In this document: in pieces, positions 1 through 4,711 of the stretch
Numbering within the stretch: position 1 is the first letter of the stretch
Layout of the letters: each line of letters begins with the position of its first letter
Assembly (NCBI GenBank): GCA_012512495.1
Contig: JAAZEC010000032.1
Span: 1 to 11,691 of the forward strand
Direction of reading: 5' to 3'
Source of the DNA: Erysipelothrix sp.
GTDB taxonomy: Bacteria; Bacillota_I; Bacilli_A; Erysipelotrichales; Erysipelotrichaceae
DNA length: 11,691 nt
Made by a program: the position numbers and the translations under genes
The notes under the pieces: generated by a model
Seen by the model: only the letters and a program-made list of their open reading frames with translations
Database searches by the model: none
What the model was told of the DNA's origin: nothing

Positions 1-282
1 CATTTCATTAACATCTTTGAAAAAGATTTGTATTAATCTGATAACAGAGAATTGAAAAACCAGCGTTTCAAAAAAAGGCATAATTAGACAAGCGGATATA
101 AAGATAATCATCAAATGTTTTTTTGACATCTTTTCTTCCACATTAACTTCTTCAATCTCATCTTTCAGGTTCTTTCTTGGGAAAAATGCAACAAGTACCG
201 ATAACAAAGCAGCTATAAGAAATACTATTGTGATGATGTTTATTAATGGATATTCATAGATAATCTCACTTAGTCTAAACAT
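1..282 (-). CDS. Membrane protein, possible CPBP-family intramembrane protease, C-terminus beyond left edge
   Basis: An uninterrupted frame of 94 codons runs from an ATG at 280-282 to the left edge without a stop, so only the N-terminal part is present. A GGAGAG ribosome binding site lies seven bases upstream of the ATG. Two hydrophobic stretches are visible: residues about 13-34, followed by an acidic and lysine-rich cytosolic-type loop (37-56), and residues about 57-88. The second contains PFFETLVFQ at 69-77. In CPBP (Abi/CAAX-protease-like) membrane proteins the first conserved motif is EExxxR, and a divergent branch carries an ET-L-FQ version at the same place in a helix, which is why I suggest that family. 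The remaining motifs (FxxxH and the following His/Asn motif) would lie outside the window, so the family call is unproven. Such proteins act in the membrane and are often accessory genes of bacteriocin immunity or unknown role. It could be another small membrane protein. Confidence 0.55.
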   Translation of the reverse strand, partial: MFRLSEIIYEYPLINIITIVFLIAALLSVLVAFFPRKNLKDEIEEVNVEEKMSKKHLMIIFISACLIMPFFETLVFQFSVIRLIQIFFKDVNEM

Positions 283-447
283 ATCTGGCTCTCCGATTTA
301 TATTTCTCTTTTCTTCAAATGCTATACAAACTTAACAACAAGATCCTTCTGTTCAGGAAATCTCTTCAACACATCAATTAAGTCTCATTAACCTAATCGA
401 GTATTATTTTAAACAGTGGTCACATCTACACTTTATCTGATTCAACA

Positions 448-510
448 CTACTTCCATATAAAGTAAAAATCCCATATTTCCTCATTATCAAGATAAGTAC
501 TATCGCTCAT
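448..510 (-). pseudogene. Truncated start of a gene overlapping the Fic-type antitoxin, probable toxin remnant
   Basis: An ATG at 508-510 sits inside the last codons of the upstream VbhA-like antitoxin, overlapping it by 11 bases, which is the arrangement expected for an antitoxin-toxin pair. The frame gives only 20 residues, beginning MSDSTYLDNEEIW and ending DFYFIWK, before a TAG at 448-450. The other frames just downstream hold short protein-like pieces (YGSSVESDKV, and VLNQIK), each ended by stops. Fic toxins of such pairs often begin with an aromatic stretch followed by a VLxNKLGI-type segment, so these pieces could be a frameshifted remnant of that start. The Fic catalytic motif HPFxxGNGR is not visible anywhere between here and the left edge. 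The overlap and early stop are seen directly. The identity as a Fic remnant is inference, and an unrelated chance frame cannot be excluded. Confidence 0.4.
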
Positions 511-724
511 TTAGTGATCCTGTTTTCAAATTTTCTATCAACTGTTCACGGGTTAATCTGCCTTCAACGACATCACAAATAATGCGAATAGATTCGACTT
601 TTGGTTTGAATCCTTCGTAAGAACTGGAAGCGACTGCGCTTTTTACAGCACGATATGATTCTTCGCTACTAAATTGGACACCAAAAATACTATTTAATTT
701 ATCATCAAACTCTATTTTATGCAT
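500..724 (-). CDS. VbhA-like antitoxin of a Fic (AMP-transferase) toxin, apparently orphaned
   Basis: This 74-residue protein matches the VbhA-type Fic antitoxin pattern. A helix contains SSSYEG (residues 33-38), which fits the (S/T)xxxE(G/N) inhibitory motif whose glutamate enters the Fic active site and blocks productive ATP binding. It is followed by a GFKP turn and a helical tail ending in the GRLTREQLIENLK pattern common in this family. I chose the ATG at 722-724 rather than the in-frame ATG at 740-742. The latter is only two bases from a TATAAT -10 box and would precede any transcription start, while GGAG seven bases before the second ATG is a good ribosome binding site. The usual partner would be a Fic AMP-transferase gene overlapping its end. 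Here only a 20-codon stub follows, so the antitoxin seems to have outlived its toxin. The motif assignment is strong for so short a protein, but no search was run. Confidence 0.68.
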   Translation of the reverse strand: MHKIEFDDKLNSIFGVQFSSEESYRAVKSAVASSSYEGFKPKVESIRIICDVVEGRLTREQLIENLKTGSLNER

Positions 725-744
725 ATCATCGCTCCTACTCATAT

Positions 745-753
745 ATTATAACA
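745..753 (-). promoter_or_regulatory. Extended -10 promoter of the Fic-type antitoxin
   Basis: Read on the minus strand this is TGTTATAAT: a perfect TATAAT with a TG one base upstream. No convincing -35 hexamer lies 16-18 bases further up, which is tolerable for an extended -10 promoter. Its position just before the upstream in-frame ATG argues that translation begins at the next ATG (724). Confidence 0.5.
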
Positions 754-949
754 TTAACAAGTTGTCTTTCGTTATTCATATCTATATGCTAGGACTTAGT
801 TTAAATATACTTGTGATTACCTATTCTATAAACCGAAATAATAGATCATTCATTTGATTGATTAATATGCGAAAAGAAAAATAGAACTTTACTCAACTAT
901 ATCACCTTGAATCAGTCTAATTCAGTTGAACAGTCTTAAAAGTGGCTTG
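754..949. other. AT-rich gap with no supported gene
   Basis: Between the stub after the YefM-type antitoxin and the promoter of the Fic-type antitoxin there is no frame of useful length on either strand and no clear terminator hairpin. All frames are broken by stops. It may be the decayed body of the missing toxin gene, but nothing in it is recognisable. Confidence 0.4.
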
Positions 950-988
950 CTAGAAAGGTGAGTTCTTGATGAAATCAACTATTCTCAC
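950..988 (-). pseudogene. Twelve-codon stub overlapping the YefM-type antitoxin, possible toxin scar
   Basis: A GTG at 986-988 overlaps the antitoxin stop by four bases, as toxin starts commonly do. It opens a frame reading VRIVDFIKNSPF before a TAG at 950-952. The segment resembles the middle of YoeB/Txe toxins (a helix ending in a DIKRNPFEG-like turn), as if most of a toxin gene had been deleted. The overlap and the stop are seen directly. The resemblance covers about ten residues only and could be chance. Confidence 0.25.
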
Positions 989-1263
989 TGTCCATCGTTG
1001 TCATTAAGCTCTTCCATTGAGATATCCAAGACTTCACCCCTATTTACTTGTTCAAATGATCGACATAGCTTTAGTTCGTACTCAAGATTGTGAATATGCC
1101 TTAACATCTCATTAAATTTATCTTCAGAGATAATAACGACATTTCGATCATTATTACGCGTTACGATTAATGTAGATTTCTCTGTCACAACTTCTTCAAG
1201 TTTCTCTTTTAGGTTGGCACGTAGATTCGTTATATTAGTAGCTTTAACTGAATTAAGTGTCAT
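985..1263 (-). CDS. YefM/Phd-family type II antitoxin, no intact toxin beside it
   Basis: The 92-residue product begins MTLNSVKATNITNLRANLKEKL and continues through a TEKSTLIVTRNNDRNVVIIS segment (27-46). This is the classic YefM/Phd N-terminal DNA-binding fold: a helix, then strands in which a short x-x-N/G turn precedes VVIIS, then the SEDKFNEMLRHIHNL helix. The charged tail (70-92, with ISMEELN) is where such antitoxins bind their toxin. An AAAGGAGT ribosome binding site at 1271-1278 precedes the ATG. The first 41 bases around this start are tandemly duplicated upstream, giving a second copy of the site and ATG at 1303 that leads only to a micro-ORF. A palindrome over the -10 box fits autorepression. 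The toxin, expected immediately downstream, is missing, leaving a probable orphan. The antitoxin frame itself is intact. Confidence 0.8.
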   Translation of the reverse strand: MTLNSVKATNITNLRANLKEKLEEVVTEKSTLIVTRNNDRNVVIISEDKFNEMLRHIHNLEYELKLCRSFEQVNRGEVLDISMEELNDNDGQ

Positions 1264-1329
1264 TCAAATCACTCCTTTACGTACATTATGAATTAAGTGT
1301 CATTCAAATCACTCCTTTACGTACATTAT
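1249..1329. repeat. Exact 40-bp tandem duplication covering the YefM-type antitoxin start region
   Basis: The stretch has a perfect 40-base period: 1249-1289 matches 1289-1329. Each copy contains the ribosome binding site, the ATG and the next codons of the antitoxin, plus an ACGTAC element. The copy nearer the promoter gives a five-residue reading frame (MTLNS then TAA, 1286-1303). The promoter-distal copy is the real gene start. The identity of the copies suggests a recent event, or possibly an assembly error. Confidence 0.9.
1286..1303 (-). other. Micro-ORF MTLNS-stop created by the tandem duplication
   Basis: The duplicated start region gives ATG ACA CTT AAT TCA TAA with an AAAGGAGT ribosome binding site at 1311-1318, the same spacing as the real start at 1263. 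A ribosome loading here would finish 22 bases before the antitoxin ATG. Whether it acts as a leader that changes antitoxin translation is inference. Confidence 0.45.
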
Positions 1330-1350
1330 AAAGTACGTTAACAGGTACGT
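1319..1350. promoter_or_regulatory. ACGTAC/GTACGT operator candidate over the -10 box
   Basis: ACGTAC at 1319-1324 and GTACGT at 1333-1338 form a perfect inverted repeat with eight bases between. A third GTACGT lies at 1345-1350, and another ACGTAC at 1279-1284 inside the duplicated unit. The E. coli YefM-YoeB operator is built from TGTACA-type motifs, so a GTAC-centred palindrome on the -10 box fits antitoxin autorepression. Confidence 0.5.
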
Positions 1351-1353
1351 CTA
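1325..1353 (-). promoter_or_regulatory. Promoter of the YefM-type antitoxin
   Basis: On the minus strand the -10 box is TATAAT (1325-1330) and a TAGACG -35 box lies 17 bases upstream (1348-1353). The -10 box sits in the loop of the ACGTAC palindrome described separately. Confidence 0.6.
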
Positions 1354-1376
1354 GTGTCTATATGAATGAGTATAAC

Positions 1377-1398
1377 AAAAGCAACCATATTAGGTTGC
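1377..1398 (-). terminator. Rho-independent terminator after relBE
   Basis: Minus-strand hairpin with a GCAACC / GGTTGC stem of six base pairs and a six-base loop, followed by TTTTGTT. It lies about 125 bases downstream of the RelE-type toxin stop and upstream of the YefM-type antitoxin promoter, so it separates the two modules. Confidence 0.55.
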
Positions 1399-1523
1399 CT
1401 TACAGATTTAATAAACACACTTAACTTTTCACCAATCACCAGAGTCAACCCTGCTAACTTATCTCTAAAGCTAGGGTGATTACATAGCGAGACATTGCTG
1501 AAAGGCGCTACTTTACTTAACAA

Positions 1524-1802
1524 TTAAACAACCAATTTGTAAATGTCTTTTCGATGTCCAACTGAAAGCAGTAAAATCACTAACTCAGTATCCTGGATAT
1601 CTGCAATTAAACGATAATTCCCAATGCGATATCGGCATGCTCCAGAGAAATCATGCGATAGTGCTTTTCCTTTGCTTCGTGGATCCATACAATCTATGAG
1701 ATTCTTACTAATCCAGGAAGTAATATATATTGCGTCGTGCCGATCCATCTTCTTCAGTTGTCGTAAAACAGTTTCAGTGTATTTTACAGTGTAACTACCC
1801 AT
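1524..1802 (-). CDS. relE: RelE/ParE-superfamily toxin
   Basis: This 92-residue basic protein has the RelE fold pattern: an N-terminal strand (SYTVKYTETV), two helices with a KKMDRHD turn, then GKALSHDFSGACRYRIGNYRLIADI (45-69) and ILLLSVGHRKDIY (76-88). The GKxL-x(6)-G-xRYRxGxYR and GHRxxxY signatures are typical of RelE-type ribosome-dependent mRNA interferases. Candidate catalytic residues are Arg59, Arg64, Arg84 and Tyr88. It starts with an ATG that overlaps the antitoxin stop by one base (TAATG), so it is translationally coupled to the antitoxin and has no strong ribosome binding site of its own. All key residues are present, so the toxin appears functional. A ParE-like gyrase poison is possible from fold alone, but the retained basic and tyrosine residues favour the RelE activity. 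The symbol is at family level. Confidence 0.82.
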   Translation of the reverse strand: MGSYTVKYTETVLRQLKKMDRHDAIYITSWISKNLIDCMDPRSKGKALSHDFSGACRYRIGNYRLIADIQDTELVILLLSVGHRKDIYKLVV

Positions 1803-2020
1803 TACTCAATTTCAAGCTCTTTTAAAATTTGATTATGTGTATAAGTTTTTTCATTTTCCCTCAAAATTGCTTGATTGTAGATATCCAAATCAATCTCATC
1901 TTCAATCAAACTGAAAACAGCTTGCTTCATAACATCAGACATAGAAGATCCCCTAGTTTCTGCAAACTTTTTAATTAGTTCTTTTTCCTTCTCATTCATT
2001 CTTACATTAATAATAGACAT
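1802..2020 (-). CDS. relB: RelB-type ribbon-helix-helix antitoxin (DUF6290-like)
   Basis: The 72-residue product starts with a ribbon strand (SIINVRMNEKEKELI), followed by a helix, the turn GSSMSDVMKQAVFSLIEDE (24-42) and an acidic, extended tail (43-72, YNQAILRENEKTYTHNQILKELEIE). This is the layout of ribbon-helix-helix antitoxins of the RelB/DUF6290 type: the N-terminus dimerises and binds operator DNA, and the tail wraps the toxin. The ribosome binding site AGAGGTGA precedes the ATG, much stronger than that of the toxin, as expected where antitoxin must be in excess. Directly upstream is a strong promoter with a perfect palindrome in its spacer, the likely autorepression site. The gene abuts relE, with which it forms a complete module. 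The exact family name is from memory of patterns, not from a search. Confidence 0.8.
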   Translation of the reverse strand: MSIINVRMNEKEKELIKKFAETRGSSMSDVMKQAVFSLIEDEIDLDIYNQAILRENEKTYTHNQILKELEIE

Positions 2021-2038
2021 AATATCACCTCTACAGAT

Positions 2039-2067
2039 ATTGTACTACAATGTAGTCTGCGGGTCAA
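2039..2067 (-). promoter_or_regulatory. Promoter of relBE
   Basis: On the minus strand TTGACC (2062-2067), a 17-base spacer, and TACAAT (2039-2044) form a near-consensus vegetative promoter about 20 bases before the antitoxin ATG. Confidence 0.75.
2044..2056. promoter_or_regulatory. Palindromic operator of relBE
   Basis: ACTACA-A-TGTAGT is a perfect inverted repeat of six-base arms around one base, placed inside the -35/-10 spacer. A second overlapping palindrome, TTGTA-G-TACAA on the minus strand, covers the -10 box. Ribbon-helix-helix antitoxins bind short palindromes in just this position, so it is the probable autorepression site. Confidence 0.6.
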
Positions 2068-2154
2068 TAATCTTTACATTTGAATAATTAATTCAACAGC
2101 TGATCTCACTAACTAATTATGTCTTTAAATATTCTCAATAATAGACTCAAATCA

Positions 2155-2565
2155 TCAAGAATGTTGAATAAAAGCTACACATTCTAAATCCGCAACAGTA
2201 ACAAATCCAAGCGACTTATAGAAGTTAATAGTTTCCGGTTGATTTTCAGTCAATAAAACCTTTTGATACACATTAGCGTATTCATTCAATACTTTTTTTA
2301 ACAAACTCGAACCAATACCTTTTCTTTGATATGACTTTAAGACGATGATATCTTGAATGTAAATGATGGAATATCCATCACCCACTACACGTATTATTCC
2401 AACTAGAACTTCATTTTCAAACGCTCCAAATATGGCTAAAGAATTTTCAAATGATTTTGCTAGCATTTCTGGCTTTTGCGTGTAATTTATCCATCCGGCA
2501 TCACTATATAAAGGAATGATTTTTGTCATTTCAACATCTAGAAGCTGCTTTATCTTTATGTCCAT
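2155..2565 (-). CDS. GNAT-family N-acetyltransferase
   Basis: The 136-residue product is a single GNAT domain. Motif A is clear: IIYIQDIIVLKSYQRKGIGSS, with the acetyl-CoA pyrophosphate-binding Q-x-x-G-x-G at 80-85. The LLTENQPETINFYKSLGF segment (104-121) is the usual motif B, in which NFYxxLGF closes the fold. Upstream, GAFENEVLVGIIRVV supplies the beta strands that precede motif A. The substrate cannot be read from the sequence. The acceptor could be a small amine, an antibiotic or a protein N-terminus. An AGGAG ribosome binding site nine bases before the ATG is good. The gene begins only 33 bases after the deoC stop with no visible promoter or terminator between, so it may be read as the last gene of the thyA-deoC unit. 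Whether it belongs functionally to that unit is uncertain. Confidence 0.82.
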   Translation of the reverse strand: MDIKIKQLLDVEMTKIIPLYSDAGWINYTQKPEMLAKSFENSLAIFGAFENEVLVGIIRVVGDGYSIIYIQDIIVLKSYQRKGIGSSLLKKVLNEYANVYQKVLLTENQPETINFYKSLGFVTVADLECVAFIQHS

Positions 2566-2598
2566 GACTTAAGACTCCTGTCTTCAGTTGTGTTAATG

Positions 2599-3264
2599 CT
2601 AATAGCTTCCCTCAACCTTATCACCCTGCATCAGTTTGACACCAGAAGAGGTACCAATGCGGGTAGCACCAGCATCCACCATTTTAGTAACATCCTCAAA
2701 GGAGCGAACACCACCAGCAGCCTTAACCGCTACCTCAGGAGCAACATGCTCTCTAAGAAGTTTCACATCCTCGACAGTAGCCCCATGAAGAGAGAAACCA
2801 GTCGAGGTTTTAATGAAATCAGCCTTCGCTTCAGATACTAGTTTACAAGCTAAGATCTTCTCATCATCACTCAATAGAGCTGTTTCAATAATGACCTTAA
2901 GGATCTTATCAGGTAACAAAGCCTTGATAGACTTAATCTCATTCACAACATACTCTTCGTCATTGTCCTTCAACCGACCGATGTTAATAACCATGTCAAT
3001 TTCTTGGGCACCATCAGACAAAGCTTGTTTCGTTTCAAAAACTTTTGCTTCAGTTGACATCGCACCCAAAGGGAAACCAACCACTGAAGCAACCAATACC
3101 GAAGTACCCTTCAGTTGCTCGGCACAGAGCTTGACCCAGGAGCTATTCACCATAACACTCGCAAACTCGTAGGTCTTAGCTTCCTCACACAAGGTAATAA
3201 TCTGATCCTTTGTCGCCTCAGGCTTCAGCAAAGTATGATCAATTAATGTATTCAATTTTTCCAT
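2599..3264 (-). CDS. deoC: Deoxyribose-phosphate aldolase DeoC
   Basis: DeoC splits 2-deoxyribose-5-phosphate into glyceraldehyde-3-phosphate and acetaldehyde in the cytosol, the last step of deoxynucleoside catabolism. The 221-residue length is normal for Bacillota DeoC. Diagnostic pieces are LIDHTLLKPEAT (7-18), VVGFPLGA (61-68), EIDMVINIG (88-96, with the proton-relay Asp90), FIKTSTGF (150-157, Schiff-base Lys152) and VKAAGGVR (180-187, the second active-site Lys181). The protein ends in Tyr221, matching the C-terminal tyrosine that assists proton transfer in the family. The ATG overlaps the end of murE by 26 bases, but it has its own strong AAGGAGG site (3274-3280), so it need not depend on coupling. 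Pdp, encoded upstream in the same unit, yields deoxyribose-1-phosphate. The mutase DeoB that links the two is not in this window. Confidence 0.97.
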   Translation of the reverse strand: MEKLNTLIDHTLLKPEATKDQIITLCEEAKTYEFASVMVNSSWVKLCAEQLKGTSVLVASVVGFPLGAMSTEAKVFETKQALSDGAQEIDMVINIGRLKDNDEEYVVNEIKSIKALLPDKILKVIIETALLSDDEKILACKLVSEAKADFIKTSTGFSLHGATVEDVKLLREHVAPEVAVKAAGGVRSFEDVTKMVDAGATRIGTSSGVKLMQGDKVEGSY

Positions 3265-4711
3265 TTTCTAATTCCTCCTTAAATTGTTTCAATATTTCAG
3301 ACGCAACCGCTTTATCACCCATGTACTCTTCATCACCAAACTCACGAGCAATAAAGTTCTCGCATCCTTTAGCCAATAATAGCACAGTATCACCCTTATG
3401 CGCTATGGTCAGCGCTTGATAGATAGCCTCATAACGATTCTCAATAATCAAGTAAGGTTTATTCTCAATCCCCTTCGCAATCTCATAACAGATATCACGC
3501 ACGAGTTCATCACGATTATCATCTTCAGTCAGAATAATCACATCAGCATAGCGATCCGTGATTTTGCCAAACGACAAACGTTTATTCTTATCCCGCTTAC
3601 CCGGTGAGCCAAAAACCGTTATGATACGATTCTTCGCAGTCGTCACCGACCTCGCAAACGAGAGGATCTTCTCAAAGCCATCTGGCGTATGCGCAAAGTC
3701 AACAATCACAGAAAACGATTGTCCCTCATCCACACTCTCCATCCGACCAGGAATCGTCTTAATCTTCGATACGTGCTCTAGAATAGACTCAATCTCAATC
3801 CCCGCCTGATGGACCGCCGCGATCGCCTGAGTCAGATTCATGACATTGAATCTTCCTAGAAGACTAGTCTCAACCTCATAACGCTTCTTATCCACCGTCA
3901 AGGCAAACTTCGACTTAGAAGCCGAAAGTTCCACATCATGAATACGATAAGTCGCATCCTTCACAAAACTAACCGTCAAAGGATCAAAAACCATCTCCTT
4001 CGCCAAACGAGCACCATACTCATCATCAATATTAATGATGGCTTGTTTACCATACTCCAAGCCAGTAAACAACATCTTCTTCGCCTGATAGTAATTCTCC
4101 ATGTTTAAATGGATATCCAGATGGTCATGTGTCAGATTGGTAAAGACAGCCACATCGAAGCTCATTCCAGCCACGCGATTCTGTTCCAAGCCCTGTGAAG
4201 ACACCTCCATGGAGACCGCCTCAACATCCTGTTTCAACATATCAATCAGTATTTCGGAATTGCTCACCAAATCAGAGGTCGTAAAACCCGTCTCACTCGA
4301 GAACTCGCCATAATTGACACCCATCGTACCAATATAGCCTGTCTTCTTAAACTCCTGTAAGAGATTCTTAGCCAGCCAGGAAACAGTCGACTTACCATTC
4401 GTACCCGTAACACCCAATAGCCAGACCTTCGAAGAAGGATAATCATAGAACTTATTAATCAAAGAGGGAAAGATCTCATCCACATCATCAACCCGAATAT
4501 AGATAATACTATCCTGATACTCTTTGAGTTCCTTACTATGGACGACCGCGATCGCCCCATTATGAATGGCCTCCCCCACATACTGGTGGGAATCATTCGT
4601 GATACCACTCAAGCAACAAAATAAAGAGTCCTTTATCTTCTCTCTAGAATCCAACATAAAGCCCTTTATCTCAATAGCAGGCTGCTTTTCAAATAAATCA
4701 CTCAGTAACAT
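3239..4711 (-). CDS. murE: UDP-N-acetylmuramoyl-tripeptide synthetase MurE, amino-acid specificity unclear
   Basis: MurE is the cytosolic Mur ligase that adds the third residue (meso-diaminopimelate or L-lysine) to UDP-MurNAc-L-Ala-D-Glu. The 490-residue product shows all three Mur domains: an N-terminal UDP-binding region with LDSREKIKDSLFCCLSG (20-36), the ATP-binding loop GVTGTNGKST (100-109) and TNLTHDHLDIH (191-201), the YYQAKKMLF segment (207-215) with the probable carbamylated Lys211, then PGRME (321-325), DFAHTPDGF (338-346) and VFGSPGKRDKNKR (366-378). The third-domain specificity loop reads TEDDNRDE (395-402), where diaminopimelate enzymes have DNPR. The arginine is kept but N and P are changed, so substrate choice cannot be assigned. 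The ATG overlaps the upstream gene by 14 bases and has a strong GAGGAGGG site (4718-4725). Confidence 0.93.
   Translation of the reverse strand: MLLSDLFEKQPAIEIKGFMLDSREKIKDSLFCCLSGITNDSHQYVGEAIHNGAIAVVHSKELKEYQDSIIYIRVDDVDEIFPSLINKFYDYPSSKVWLLGVTGTNGKSTVSWLAKNLLQEFKKTGYIGTMGVNYGEFSSETGFTTSDLVSNSEILIDMLKQDVEAVSMEVSSQGLEQNRVAGMSFDVAVFTNLTHDHLDIHLNMENYYQAKKMLFTGLEYGKQAIINIDDEYGARLAKEMVFDPLTVSFVKDATYRIHDVELSASKSKFALTVDKKRYEVETSLLGRFNVMNLTQAIAAVHQAGIEIESILEHVSKIKTIPGRMESVDEGQSFSVIVDFAHTPDGFEKILSFARSVTTAKNRIITVFGSPGKRDKNKRLSFGKITDRYADVIILTEDDNRDELVRDICYEIAKGIENKPYLIIENRYEAIYQALTIAHKGDTVLLLAKGCENFIAREFGDEEYMGDKAVASEILKQFKEELENGKIEYIN

Noticed and set aside
740..742. Upstream in-frame ATG of the Fic-type antitoxin
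   Set aside because: Two bases from the -10 box, so not in the transcript; the ATG at 722-724 has the proper ribosome site.
1338..1523. A 61-codon frame on the minus strand just after the RelE-type toxin, starting with TTG
   Set aside because: No ribosome binding site, a TTG start, no recognisable pattern, and it runs through the terminator hairpin into the YefM-type antitoxin operator. Treated as the relBE 3' untranslated region.
2089..2169. Distant inverted repeat (ATTCAACA and its complement) around the end of the GNAT gene
   Set aside because: Eight-base arms some 60 bases apart with no U tract; not a convincing terminator and expected by chance in AT-rich DNA.
2813..3172. Plus-strand open frames opposite deoC, and similar ones opposite murE, the unknown gene, pdp, folA, thyA and the peptidase
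   Set aside because: They lie antisense to well-supported genes, lack ribosome sites and family patterns, and arise from codon bias of the real genes.
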